A stretch of 64,000 nt of DNA, from contig CM050662.1 in assembly GCA_027574665.1 (NCBI GenBank), positions 4,246,501 to 4,310,500 of the forward strand, in the 5' to 3' direction. The notes beneath the pieces were generated by a model. The model worked only from the letters and a program-made list of their open reading frames with translations, ran no database searches and was not told where the DNA came from. This document shows positions 40,117 to 53,122 of the stretch, in pieces. Source of the stretch: Rhynochetos jubatus (lineage: Eukaryota; Chordata; Aves; Eurypygiformes; Rhynochetidae). A program made the translations under genes and the position numbers. Every line of letters begins with the position of its first letter. Position 1 is the first letter of the stretch.

Positions 40117-40335
40117 AGATCCACCAATCCAATGACCCCACTAACGTAGTCGTTGCCGACTGGTAAGGTGCCTAGGCTGCCTTGTCTCTAACAGCGTTAG
40201 GAGTACGTAATTGGGATTTCGTTCAAGCAAGAAGTAGATACACCAAGCTGAAGATGATTGGCTGCTCTCTTTTAACAGACAAGTCTGAGAAGGAAAACCC
40301 ATTCGAATCCCCTTTCATTCTGGATTGGTGGATCT
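40117..40335. repeat. 15-bp perfect inverted repeat pair spanning 219 bp
   Basis: AGATCCACCAATCCA at 40117-40131 is matched exactly by its reverse complement at 40321-40335, with 189 bp between. After a 2-base offset a further ATGA also matches. The layout resembles the terminal inverted repeats of a short non-autonomous DNA transposon, but I see no clear target-site duplication on the flanks. A very old element, or a foldback sequence, are the alternatives. Confidence 0.6.
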
Positions 40336-41610
40336 GAAGCCCAGAAACAAAGTTTCAGGTAAGAAGTCACCCTGTACTATATCTCCCTGCTTCTGCTTAG
40401 TTGAGTTTGTCCGCAAATTCGGTATCTTGCTTTAACTGCTTCATGTCCCTCAAGTGTTACAACACACCAAGTTAGCTGCTAAGCTTTGAGTGAGAGAGGG
40501 CATATTCAGTAAATACACATGCAGTTCATTAGGAAATTGCAAATCTGCTGTGAAAAACAGACCTGGGAGTAGAAGGTCAACTTGCCTTCTGCAGAGCTGG
40601 AAAGCAGCAGCTACAGGTGCAGGGGCACTGAGCAAATGGCTTACCAATCCTGCTTCTGAAAGGAGGAAGCAGCCTCACCAACGACTTGGTTGAACTTCAG
40701 CTGAGTTCAGGAAAGTGCCAGCTATCTGCTCCAATTTCTAGCCGTGTCTGCTGATGACTTCATCAGAAATTTAGAGAACTTGTCTAGTTGTTCGTAGTAC
40801 AAATTCCAGTAGCTTTGTCCTGGTGAAATGCCATTTGGAATTCTGTTGTGGCCAGCACTTGGGGTCAGCCTTTTAAATCCTTTGTGAGATTTCGAGGTGA
40901 AGTTCTGTTCCTTGTTGTTTTCAGAGTGTAGCTGAGCCCGTTGTAAGGCAGGGTTTCCAGAAGAGCTTTAAAGTTGTGGCGGGTTTGTTTCAGAGTAGGG
41001 CAGTATGGTTGGATTTTGGGTCACGTTCAGCTGAGATTTTGAGATGACTGTAAAAGGCTACAACGTGTTCCCTTAAAGACAAGTTTGGAAGGTATCTGTG
41101 TGTGTTAGGAAGGAGAACCCGGTCCCCGGCTGGTAGGAAAATAGAGTTATGTGAGCTAAATACCTGGTGTGGACGGGAGACCTGCACCTCTCCTAATGCC
41201 CAGCTTTAATTGTAACTTAGTGCTTTAACGAACTTGGCAACTCATTTCTAAAGTTAGTACGAAGCAGTATGCCTCAATTCCTTCCGATATTAATAGCAAT
41301 AACACTAAGCCGCTTGAGTGTTCCCTTTTGCAGACAGCTCATAAAGCGAATGGTAAGGCCTGGTGTTTAATCTGTAGAAGAAACTCCTGTAGGTGCTGTT
41401 CATCTCATGTGTTGTTGTAGCTCTGTGTTTGTTTTGCTGGTGTGGTATTTCGTGCAAAAAATACACTTGAATTTCATTGATGAATACACATATAGTGAAT
41501 TATTTGTGCCCAAGGTGCGGTTGTTTCCTGGTTTGGTTTTTTTGACTACTTGAATTTTATTTGGTTAGGGTGGAAGAGTCTTGGGCAGGCTTTTTAAGTA
41601 TGGTTCCTCA

Positions 41611-41630
41611 AAACAAACAAACAAACAAAA
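41611..41630 (+). repeat. (AAAC)n microsatellite, about five units
   Basis: A simple run of AAAC units in FBXW11 intron 1. No gene role is seen. Confidence 0.9.
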
Positions 41631-44600
41631 TCTGGGGGCAAATCTAAGGGAAATACTCATTAACCTCATCTGTATGAAGCTGACTTCGTCTCACACCAAT
41701 CAGACTCACCGTGGAGTTAACACTGCAAAATAACATCTTCCTGTACAATATTTGCTGTTCAGGGTGTGATTTTTTTTTTTTAAATGAGAGAATGGGGAGG
41801 CAGAAGTGAACTTGTCATCTTTGATGAGGACAACTGAAAAGAGGAAATACTTTAAAATACACTGGAGGGGGGAAGAGGAAGCATAAATGTGTACTCCTGC
41901 TGATTAAGATCCCCAGTGTTATGATATTTAATACTGCTTAACTTTTTGAAACATGAGCCAGTCCTTTCAAAGGCAGTAGTGAAGCAAAGTAGGACTCGAG
42001 TATATGCAGGTTGGAGACTTTGTTCTTGCCCAGGTTTTGGATCTTACATTTCCAAAAGTCAAGTGTAAGTCAGCTATCCAGGGCAGTGTAAATATTCCTC
42101 TGCAGTATTTTCTGTACAAACCCTGAATGCGAAGTTGGCATTTTATTACGTGCTGAGCCCAGACTTCATACGCATTTTAAGTCGTCAAGTCCAAGCTGCC
42201 TGTATGGGATGTAGGTGGGGTTAATATTATTTTTAGATTGTGTTAGGCCTCATCTTCAAAAACTTCACTCAGAAACTTGTCTAAGAGGAGAACTTTTAAC
42301 ATTTTGGGCAAGTTTCAGCCTCGCTTTACTCAGTGTTTAACCTTCAGTCCAAGCTTCTACTGTTTCAGTTGACAGTGCTAGGTCTCTCTTCAGTGCTCCT
42401 CTTTTTTTCCCCCTACTTATGCTTTACGATAAGCAGGTGTGCTGTTGTCTGGAGATGTCTGTAACACCTCTGTTCCTGCTGCATAAGAGCATAGCAAAGC
42501 CATTTTTATTTTGCAATGGCCTTTTTTTATGTAAAATAGGATATCTTAATGCAGAAAGGAATATGACACTTCTGGAACTGTGGGAATTGGGATGTATGTA
42601 CATGGAGGAAGCAAGGGTTAATCTAATTATGGTGCATTTTGGAAAAATGACATGATTTCAGTTAACATTTAGGTAAACGTACTAGGATTTTCTTCCTGGT
42701 CTTCTGTATCTTTTTGAAAATGAGCTGCTGTATCTCCTGAGTCTTACCCTGATGAGTAAACTGCAATGGAGTAAGATTGTTGTTATATTCATAGAAAGCG
42801 CTTAATCTTTTCTCCACTGAATCCGTGTTCCTTTTGTAGCACCCATTTTGTTGTAGCAAACGCATACTTTGATCTTCAGGAGCAGAGTGGGACTGCGTTA
42901 TCGATCGCCCTTCCGTGAATTCGTTGTCCTATCTAGAAGAACGGTGTGGTAATGAGGAGAATTTATCTGATACATTATTTTCCCTTTGTCTTGCTTTAAG
43001 TTTCCTGATTCCTCACGTGGTGTTTTTCCCCACACACAAGAAGCTTGCGTGCAGATCTTGAATGGCTGTTGGAAGGTTGTAATGTTGAGCCATTTTTGCT
43101 TTGAATGGCAATCATTTAGCTAAATAGATTTTTTTCTAACGGAAGCATGACTCAGCTATTGGTTACCAATTTTTTTAGAATGATCAGATAATAAGGGAAT
43201 AATCAAGAACATTTCAAAGGTTAACATGAGTTTACTAACTCTGTGGATACTTACTTTTGAGAAATTCAGTTTTGCATCTGTAGTTCATCAAAGGACAGAA
43301 ACGCAGGAATAAATTAGGACAACTTTTGACCTGAGAACGTAGCTGTTCTTAAATTGAAGCAGAATGCTGGAATGCATATGTAGAACTTGTGGATTTGGAT
43401 GTTGTGTAAGTGGTACTCAGACAGCCTTCCAAACCAGACGCTCAAGACTGGACGTGAGAGTGCATTTTGGACATGGAAAGTGTAGCGATGTGATGGCACC
43501 GGTTCCAGCAAACCCGTACGGCGCATGTGAATACACTGCATCTCTCAAGGGACAACTTGGTTTTGAAATGAGGAGTACAAAGCACTACTATTGGTCTGAC
43601 GTAAATTTTCTTTCTTTTTGTGGACCTCAGCAAAGATCCTAAATTCTGTACCAAGGCGTGCAGCGTAGTGAATGTGTTACCGTGCCACGCCAGGCTGTCA
43701 CTTGTGGAACACGTGTGTTTGTTACGTGCATGCCCCCTCACTTTGTTTCGGATGAAGTATTCACACTCAAGCCTACTTTGGCACTTTTACTTTTCCATCT
43801 CTTGCAAGTGTTCAGATTACTTGTTCCAGGGTCTGGTTGGTTGAACGCTTGTCCCGGTTTTGAATCAGTCACTTAAGGTAAAAACACCAGGTAAGATCTG
43901 GATGACGTCCCGGCTAGCAAAGGGGATGGAGTTTGAGTAGTTGGCAACTATGCCCTGCCGAGTGTAAAATAATACTGAAGGCCTTTCCACAGTGCTACTG
44001 ATTTCTTTTTTTATGTCTTCCTGAAGTTAATTGCTGACTTTAGAGAAACTAAGATCTGAGCTTGATATTAACTTGGACTGGGGAGGATATGGCTGGTCGT
44101 ACTGTCCTTAGGCCTAAGCTTGCTTTTTCAGAATACCCCTTTTTGCAGCATAAAGCTGAGCTACTGGGGAATGTGTCTGTTTTTCCCAGCCATAGAGAGG
44201 GTTTTAAGTAACAGCAGGTACCCTATGAATTTATCAGTATTGTGTTAATGAAAATAAAGAAGTATCAGTTCTGTTGGTCTGGGCCTAAACCAAAGTAAAC
44301 TAAACAATAAATTACTGGTGTTGAATAGCATGCGAGTTTCTTCTAGCTAAAAACCTGAAGAGAATTCAGAATGAACGTGGGTTGTACCTTTTTTGCCAGT
44401 CCAAATCTCTTGTTTGTGGCCCTGTAGACATCCAGAACATGAACTAACCTTACTGGGGACTGGTACGTTGTCTCAAGAAAGTTGAGAACATCATTTCAGA
44501 CTTCGGGATTTGGAAACTTGAACGATGTGTTAGGTTCTTATGTTGAATTTCATTTTGTAATAAACTGAATAAGAAAAAGGTTGTTGCAGGAGGAGTAAAT

Positions 44601-47600
44601 TAATATAATTAGGCATGCTCTGTGAAAAAATGGAGTAAATTAGTTCTTTAATGTATTTTTCTTTGAAATTCCTAAATACCTCCCCTTGCCAGTCTTTTTT
44701 GGACTCTGTCTAGAAACTGATTTTCAAAAGCAAGGATGTGTTTGCCCTAAGAACAAAATTTCCTAAACTGTGAACATATCAATAAATATTGATTCCTTAA
44801 ATTGCCTTGTATAAATAAAATGAATGCAGTGAAAAATTCTGAGGTCATACTTTTAATGCTTTACAAAGCTTCCAGCAGTAAGGCTTGGTTATGTAAATGC
44901 TGTCATTCTTAATGATGACATTGCAACATTTCCATCCCTGGCTATCAGAGGTGTGTTAGTGCCATCAGGAACACGGGCTATAGTGCACATTCATTTCTTG
45001 AGCAATTTCGTGGGCTTTATAGAATAAATGGGCTGATTTTTTTTTTTTTCCTGAAGGGTAAGGAAGGGTGAGGATTTCTGTGTGACGTAACTCTTAAACT
45101 GAGTTGCACTGAAATGAAAGGTTTCTGGATGTTTTACAGTGCTTTAACAAAATAACAGTTCTGTACACCGATAAGAAGTCCAAAGTGAATGAGAACTTTG
45201 GATTGTTTGGAGACTGATAGTTGTTTTTAGTTTTTTTGGGCCTCTATCCTAAAAGTTACCACCTACAAAGTTAATTTACTGGAAGATCACTGCTGTGTGC
45301 TTCACTATTAATGTAAGATCTTGGTATCTGACCTTTAAAGACACTGAAGAATATTCCCTCTTTACTGATACTACTGAGACTTTATAGTTTTGAATGTAAA
45401 TGCAAGCATTTGCATAGGTGTCTTAAATTTGAGGTTTAGGATAGAAACCTAGATGTTGAAATGTAATTCCTGAGGCTGCACCACCCAAGCAGTTCTTTGT
45501 ATACACAATTAAAATCAATCATGTAATAAAAAAAGGATTAATCTTTCCAAATGTAAGGCATCTAAAAGATCAGAATGGGGGTTTCTCTATTTGTCTTTGT
45601 TTTTTCAGCATCATTCACTCCTTGCCATGAGCTGTCAAGCCCCTCTTTCATCTTGCCCCTCCCCGGCAAGTAGCGCATTCAGATGAACACACAGCTGTCC
45701 TAATGCGAGTCAGTTAAAACTCTGTGCTGCAAATTAGTTTGTTCCTTCAAGTTTGAGTTTTGATCGGCCTTATCTTTGGTTCTGTTGTCTGCCAGTGGGC
45801 TTGACGCTGGCTTATACGGGCATTTAATATTATGCCCATTGGACAGTGTCATTGTCCCTCTCCCACACTTTACTAAACAGTGCTGTATCTCCCTGGGATC
45901 CTGGCCAAAGGCAGGTGAAGGCATAAGTTCAGGCTCTTGCTATGCAAAAATTAAATCTTTAGTACACTATTATGCTTTTTTTGTGATAGTTCCTATGCAA
46001 GCAGGGTCAAGAAATAACATGTCAGTGAAGCACGCCAATCTTTGCATGTTCTTGTTTTAGTGTGAAGGAGAAGGCAATATTAATTTGCGGTATTGTGCAA
46101 TGTCTTTGCTACCGCTGAGTGTCCAGTGATTTTTCTCAATGCTTTTATTCAGGGTTTTGTAACACTATGGAAAGTTTTGTGTGCGGCTTGAACTTGGCAT
46201 GGAAACAGCCTCTGTTTTTAATGTGTGTTGAACTAAATTAAAAAGTTGTTCTAAAGGTAACTCTCAGTTACCTGTCTCTTAAGTTCTTAAGACTCAGCTT
46301 ATCGAGCTAGAGTAGTTCCTAAAAGAAAAAAAACTCTACTAACCAAGACCAGTGATTTTCAGTTTATGATTTGTAGACTCCTGTAGGTGTAGATTCATTA
46401 TACACCTTATATGCACAGTTTTGTACGTCTTACGTGAAAATCTTAGGGGCGAAGTTTGTTCTGTTGCTCAGTGACTTTTAGTAAATGATGTGAGCAGAAC
46501 TAAAACTGTTAGCAGGCCTCTGTGTTTAAAAATGCAAAAAAAATTATTTAGGCTTTAATGAGTACCTGCAGCGATGCCCTGACTTTCAGTGTTTCAGTGC
46601 AGAAACACCATTCAGGTATTGTGCCAAGTAAGATTAGTGAAACATATTAGAAAGGAAGATTCTGGAATTATAAAGCTTGTTTCGAAGCAGAGCTGTAAAT
46701 GGTCTGCAGAAGATCCTGCATCTTCAACATCACAGTGGGTGTGAGCAGTACATCCTACCTTTCTTTAAAGGTATGAAAGTCTGGTTTTGGTGTCCGTTGA
46801 AACTAAGGTAGTTCCCTCATGTCACTGGTTGAGTAGCTTGGAACAGTTCTCTGGACTAAATTTCAAGTGTTTGTGTGAGGACATGTCAGAGTAAATTATT
46901 GCAAAGTGTAATTATAGATCTGCTGGGTTAAATCTGTGATAGCTAGATGAAAAAGGACATTTCTCTAAACTTTGAATAAGAAACTTTTACAAATAAAGTG
47001 CTTTATTTTGATACTGAAGGAAGAATAATGCAATATAGCATAAATATCTCTTTTTACCTCTGTACGTAAGGTATATGCACCCACTCTTCACATGACAAGT
47101 GCATGGTACAGAGCATCCATATGGAACTGCAACCTTCCCGCTGGATAAGAGGAGGGAGAAGAATTCCAGTGGTTTGGTGCTGTTAGGGTCATTTTTGTCC
47201 CAGTTTTGCTTTAATTTCTCTTCTTAGGGGGGAGATAAAAATATTAGGCTTCCTTCTGTTTTATTCATAAGATATAAAACTAAAAAAAAAAGAGGTTTTA
47301 ACCTCTTCAGTTGCTCTGGGCTCCCTCCTTCCCCTTATTACTGGCACAAACCACTTTTCTCGAGTCTTCACCTCCACTTATTCTGCTTCAACTTTGAGCT
47401 GTGTGGGATTTTTCTTTTAACATTTTGGTGTTTGTTGTGACTAAAGTGGAAGCTTGTGTGACAAATATTGAAAGCCAAGTCTGTGCCAGATTTTAGAGCT
47501 GGGTTTGTGCACTGCTTGGTAGTGAAGAATTGAATCTGTCTCCCTAGCTTTATCTGATGGTGATGTAGTGTATGTACTGTTCTGTCCTTAAAAGGGACTG

Positions 47601-48555
47601 TGAAATAATATCATGGAGCTATAAAAAGCTTGGGGAGTCTGTCTGCATCACATTTCTTCAGCTCCAGAAAAGAAACAAAAAGGATTTCCAAACTTTTCCT
47701 AACTTGTAGTGTCAGCAATGTGTAGTCTGCTAGTTAAGCTTGGTTCTTTCTGGCTTGGGTGGTGGTGCAAGTAATAAATGTAGTTAGGGTGTAATTTGGC
47801 TTTAGGATGCCCTCAGCTGGCAATACAAACTGTTTTCCCCAGAAACACATTTAATCAGGATATGCACCTCGACTGAGCATAACTTGGTCTTGCAATTTGA
47901 ACTCGGCTAAGCGTTGTTCCTTTCTAAAATACTTGCCCTTCTTGTTTGTCAGTGTCCCAGAGCAGACTGTGACCTCAGCAGTTAGCGCTGACTTTGCTGT
48001 CGGAATAAAGAAGCATAAATTGAGAAAGTTGAGACAGTGCGGGGTGCCAAACCTTAATTACCAAAGCTCCTCCAGGTTGTATTCTAAAGACTTGCCACCC
48101 TAATGAAAAGCTCCCGCACTTCTGTTCCCCGAGGGTGACTGCAAAGGTAAAAACCTCGCGAGCAATTGCAGGCAGGCCGGTTTGCTGAGTCAGGCATCTT
48201 CCCCCGCTGCAGCAGAACCTCTTGTCCGGAGCAATGTGTGCACGCATCGCTGAACTGATGGACCCAAACTCTAACTGCTCTGATACTACAGGTAGTAAGT
48301 TAAAATGTTCAGCTGGGCACTAAAGCCAGGCACAGGAGGAGAATCAGCTCCTTACCCTTGGTAGGACAGAGGGATGGCTTATTTTCTGAAAAGGATCTTC
48401 AGTTGTTATTTTACCCTTGGCTGCTAACCTTGTGATTAATGTAGAAATAACATAGATAAGTACCCACGTTAACATACTAATGAGTTGCCTGCCTTGAGTG
48501 ATTTGTTGTGGCATCTAACTGCTTCTTCTCTTCCTTCCTTTTTGTCACCCTGCAG

Positions 48556-48657
48556 TGTTCTGTGCCAAGGTCTTTGTGGCTAGGCTGCTCCAACCTGGTA
48601 GAGAGCATGTGCGCACTGAGATGCCTGCAGAGCATGCCCAGTGTCAGATGTCTCCAG
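48556..48657 (+). CDS. FBXW11: FBXW11 cassette exon, 34 codons (alternative N-terminal insert)
   Basis: Preceded by a pyrimidine-rich tract ending CACCCTGCAG and followed by a GTGCCT donor, these 102 bases encode [20 protein letters not shown] then [14 protein letters not shown]. This is the 34-residue segment found between MEPDSVIEDKTIELM and ISNGTSS in the long human FBXW11 isoform. As I recall the human segment, the bird differs at two sites (Ala to Ser, Ser to Arg). It starts and ends in phase 0, so it can be included or skipped without changing frame. The segment lies before the dimerisation and F-box regions and has five cysteines. I did not find the other known alternative insert (about 21 codons, NTSVMEDQ...) in the window. 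Confidence 0.93.
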
Positions 48658-51600
48658 GTGCCTTTCTTCTTTCTTGTTGTAAATGTTATGCGTATGCTGT
48701 TGAACATTTGTTAAACTCGCAGGACTCTGTTTAATCAAATTGTTTAGTCTGCTAAATGTTTTTTGTGCATCCTTTTCTGAAATCTTCTACTTAACTGCAT
48801 TGTAGGAGTGAATCTTAAGAGGGCTTTCTGTACAGTAGGCTCTTGCGGGGGGTGGTGAGCTTTTGTGTTTTATTGCCTGTTTACTGAAGTTGTGATGTAA
48901 GTAGCATAGTTGTGCATGTTGCCTGCTACGTTTTGCTTTCTCATTTAATTAAAAAAACATAACATAATGAGCTTTGCCATTTCTCTTAAATTGCAATGAA
49001 CTGACTAGCCTGTAATATTTATGTGATTTAATTTAGAAAGGATAAGCTTTTTATTTTCTACTAAGCGTGATCCTGGTTATAGCCTTACGTTACGGTCGTT
49101 GCGCATGTTTGAATGCAGAAGAGTTAGCACCGAGTCCTGGAGCTCTCTGGGTTACTCTGTTAACAGCCTCTTAACTCTCGAAAGCGCAATACGGGGTGGG
49201 GGGGGCTTACTCTGCATAGAGGAGCACTAAATCTCAAGTTCTCTGTTTTTCTTCTAGTAAGCTGTTGAAGCTGAGCCTGCGTAATTTATAGATGTGGGAA
49301 TTGCTGCTGTTTCTTCCCTGGTTTGGGAGGGATTGAAAACCATATAAAGGGAGATTTTGCTAGCAGTTAACAATTTTGAACTCCCAGGATATTTACCTTG
49401 GAAAGAAAAAGTAGTAACTGTGTGGCACTTCCTGAAGTGTTCCTGAATGTCACGTTTTTAGCAGAGCATAACTATTACTTAATACTAGTAACTTTTATAT
49501 CATAATAGCTGTATTCAGTGGTTCAGTCTTCCATGTGTATAAAACGAATACTTAAGAAATTGCTTTTTGGATGAAGGCTTAAACAAACTGAGTTTTGTTT
49601 GCAGTCAGTCCATTTGAGTTCAGACACTGGCTGACATGAATGTCTTGCCTTAGAGAGTAGCCGTTTATTTCAAATCTTCCCCTCTTCCCTGCAAAATGTG
49701 GCCTTGAGTTTCAGAATTAGAAATGTCTTAATTTCGGTTAAAATGCAAATATGTTTTTCTGTTTGAATGCCTTATGTTTCCAACTTGGAATACTGTTCAA
49801 AGATGGGGGGGACGAGACCTGTGACCAAGGCAAACATATAGATGGATAATATAATTTAATAAAATTGGCACTACCTCATGCCCAAATAATGGTTATAGTG
49901 GAAGCTGATGGTCATGACAGGGCAAGTGCCAGAGGTCTGGCATCTGTTTTGGGAATATTTACAAGCTTATTCTAATATCAGATTTCCCTGCTTTCTTTTC
50001 TTGATCCTCAGCATTCACTCCCTTGCTGGAAAAGTAAAATAAAACTTTTTCCAGTGGGAATTCTGAAACTTTTTTCACCTGGGCTCTAACTAGTCAGTGG
50101 CCAAAGAGCATCTTGGAATTTTTCAGCAAGCGATAATAGTTGTTTTGGAGATGGATAGTGATGTTGAGAGAAGGTAAGGTTGGATGGAGTCTGGTGGGAC
50201 GGGGCAGTCATTAATGACTGTGATGAGGGATGTGAGCAGTGAGCTTCAAACTGCTGCTTTGCTGTATGAGGATGTTCCTTGGTGCAGACCCCGGGTTGCA
50301 ATCCTATACTTACATGCATAGTTTTTGAATGTGTGACTTATGCCTAACTGTATTTCAGTTTGAGAACTGTTTCAGGATAGGAGATGTTTTGCTGTTAATA
50401 ACTATCTTTCAAATGGTAGGTGTAGATCTTGGTGTCGTGAACTACAAACCCGGGGGAGGGCTAGCTGCTGGACCCACACACTGCAAATTTCAAGATGACT
50501 TGTGAGGCTCCTTAACAAGCTCAGGCTTCCTAGTGCTTGCAAGGCCTGCATCTCTGCAAATACTGGTTTGGGAATTGCGAGGACTCCTTAATGGTGAATC
50601 TGAGAACTTTGACTGCCCCAGGTTTCTCAGAAATCAGCTTTTTGGAAATTTCTCACTCGTTAGCACACCATGGCAAATGAAGTGGTTTTTTTTTCCCCAG
50701 CTGAACTTTTTATTAAAAGAGTACTGCAAACAAACATCTATATATTCAGTTGAAATAACAGTAAGCCTACTTATTCTGAACACTTTGCACTTTGTTCTGT
50801 TACAGTAGCTGTTGGTAGGTACATAGTAGTTAGCTGTGAATGGAACAGGTGAAAGCTCAGAGCAGGCTGGGCAGTAGAGGAATTGATGCACATACATTGT
50901 ATTGCAGAATTCTGTTGATAATGATGATTACAGGATGAAGTATAAAACCGTTTCTTTGTGAGTGTACCGCTTTATACAGAAGATTTTTGGAAACCTGTTG
51001 TCACACAGATGTGGTGTCATATATAATTAAAACCCATAGTTAAGGCAGCTGTTATGTCAGGACATGTCACTTGAAAAATGTCTCAAACCTATATTGTTTT
51101 CAGGGATCGTTACAGACCTGTCAGTTTTCATGAAAATCACATTGAAGTACCAGTTAGCTTGTGTAGGCTTTTTGCTTCACATGCCTGTAGGAATTTAACC
51201 TTCTCAGCCCATTTTAAACTATATAATAGTGACGGTTATCAGGGAATTTCAGTAATACAGTACACCTCTGCAAGGCCAGCCGCACCGTGCAAGCTGGTAG
51301 GATTGCTGTGAAGCTCAGGGTGTGGAAAGACAACAATTTTGCACAGCCAGCCTGTTGCACTTCAGGAGTTACTGCGAGGGATTTCACCAGACTGTTGGGC
51401 CTCTCCAAGTGTTGCAGGGTTTGTGGTTTTCTGCAGGCTGCACCCTCTCCAAGGGTGGGTTAGAGAGTAAGAGGAATAACTATCTGAAGCAGATACCTGT
51501 GGGGCACACACGGTGGTGAGGTGTAGAGAGCATGGTGTTGATTTAAATTTTGTTCCAAAATAAAGGCTTTTTTTTGGTCTGATTTTTTTTTTTGTAGAAC

Positions 51601-52512
51601 TGCAACAAGGAGTAAGAGGTTTTGAATCTTAGAAGCATCTGTGGGAGATATATTCAAAATATAAAAGTTCTCCTTTCAGGCGTGTGACTCAGTGATGCCC
51701 AAAGGGGAACTTGGAAGTGAAAGTGGCAACAGCTGCTTTTCCCCATTTTTTATATTTGGTGCCATGACATGCCCTTCGTTGTTTCCCCAGCTGTAAGCCC
51801 ACATGTAAAACCAGGTAGGGCAGGTATACCAGGAGATCTTTGTTCTGTGGCACACATTGAGTTAGTGTAATGCTGATTAACCAGAAACCTAAGAAGGGAA
51901 ATACAGGAGCCCTTTGGTGATTCACAGAAGTTTTTATCTGTCACCTGTGTGTTGAATGTGTATAGTAATTAGTGAATGGACCAGAAAGAGGGGAAAAAAG
52001 TAGTCTTAAATCTGGAGATTTGTAGAATTTCTTCAGGAAGCTCTTAGTCAGCTCTTACTGCTTTTTCAAACTTTCAGGCTTTAAGAGGAATCTACCATCA
52101 GTCTAAAAGTAGACAGTGGAGGTTAGGTTTACACTTGCCTTTCCATAATGTTGTTAGCAATCACAAAGCCTAACTAGGCTTTTCTAAAACCAAGCTGTAG
52201 CATTTAAGCAAATATCCTCTGACCCAGTGAATTGGAGGCAGCGTTCCAATTCTCCACAATTAGTCTTGTTTTGTCTTCTCTGCTTTTTGTCACATGGTAA
52301 AATACCTTCATAGTCCCTGTAGGTTACTGGAGAAGAACTTTCTGCATTCTGTGAGCTGCTAGTGAATGGAGAAGAGAGATAATTTATTAAAAATATTCAT
52401 TCCCATTTGTGGTACTTGAAGCTTCCTCTCATCTCTTCTGCTTTTCAGCATAATTAATTGGAAATAAAATCCTTGACACTATCACTTGTTATTGTTGTAG
52501 TGAAAAACGTAG

Positions 52513-53122
52513 ATTGGCCCAGAAAGCCAAGTGTATCCTGGGCTGTATCAGAAGTGTGGCCAGCAAGGTGAGGAAGGGGATTCTGCCCCTCTGCTCTTGT
52601 GAGACCCCACCTCGAGGGCTGTGTCCAGCTGTGGAGCCCTCAGCATAAGAAGGATATCAGCTGGTTGGAGCGAGTCCAGAGGAGGCCACGAAGACGCTGC
52701 AAGGGCTGGAGCCCCTCTGCTATGGGGACAGGCTGGGAGAGTGGGGTTTTTAGCCTGGAGAAGAGAAGGCTTTGGGGAGACCTTATAGCACCTTCCAGTG
52801 CCTGAACGGGCTGCAAGGAAGCTGGGGGGGACGATTTACAAGGGCCTGTGGTTATAGGACAAGGGGTAACAGGTTTAAATTGAAAGCAGAGAGATTTAGA
52901 TTGGACATCAGGAAGAAATTCTTCCTGGAGAGGGTGGTGAAGCACTGGGAGAGGTTGCCCAGAGAAGCTGTGGGTGCCCCATCCCTGGAAGTGTTCAAGG
53001 CCAGGCTGGATGAGGCTTGGAGCAACCTGGTCTAGTGGAGGGTGTCCCTGCCCATGGCAGAGGGGTTGGAACTGGATGGTCTTTAAGGTGCCTTCCAACC
53101 CAAAACGTTCTGTGATTCTGTA
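52513..53122 (+). mobile_element. CR1 LINE, 3' fragment, + strand, in FBXW11 intron
   Basis: About 0.6 kb of CR1 from the GTGTGGCCAGCAAGG block through GAGTCCAGAGGAGGCCACGA, CAGGAAGAAATTCTTCCTGG and CCATGGCAGAGGGGTTGGAA to a 3' end CTGTGATTCTG. It is 5'-truncated. It extends further 5' than the copies at 12.5 and 24.6 kb. The 181-codon minus-strand frame over it is not a gene. Confidence 0.97.

Larger units (their letters stand above)
31708..48555 (+). other. FBXW11: FBXW11 intron 1 (16.8 kb)
   Basis: A long first intron is normal for this gene. It starts inside the CpG island (up to about 32,450) and continues as AT-rich sequence. It holds an inverted-repeat pair at 40117-40335, an AAAC tandem repeat at 41611-41630, short palindromes and hairpins listed under findings, and many T/A tracts. 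No nested gene, RNA gene or clear CR1 copy was recognised inside it. Open frames are all short and protein-unlike. Confidence 0.9.

Noticed and set aside
40290..40320. ATTCGAATCC resembling a tRNA T-loop
   Set aside because: There is no A box at the right distance and no acceptor stem; the match is limited to the loop.
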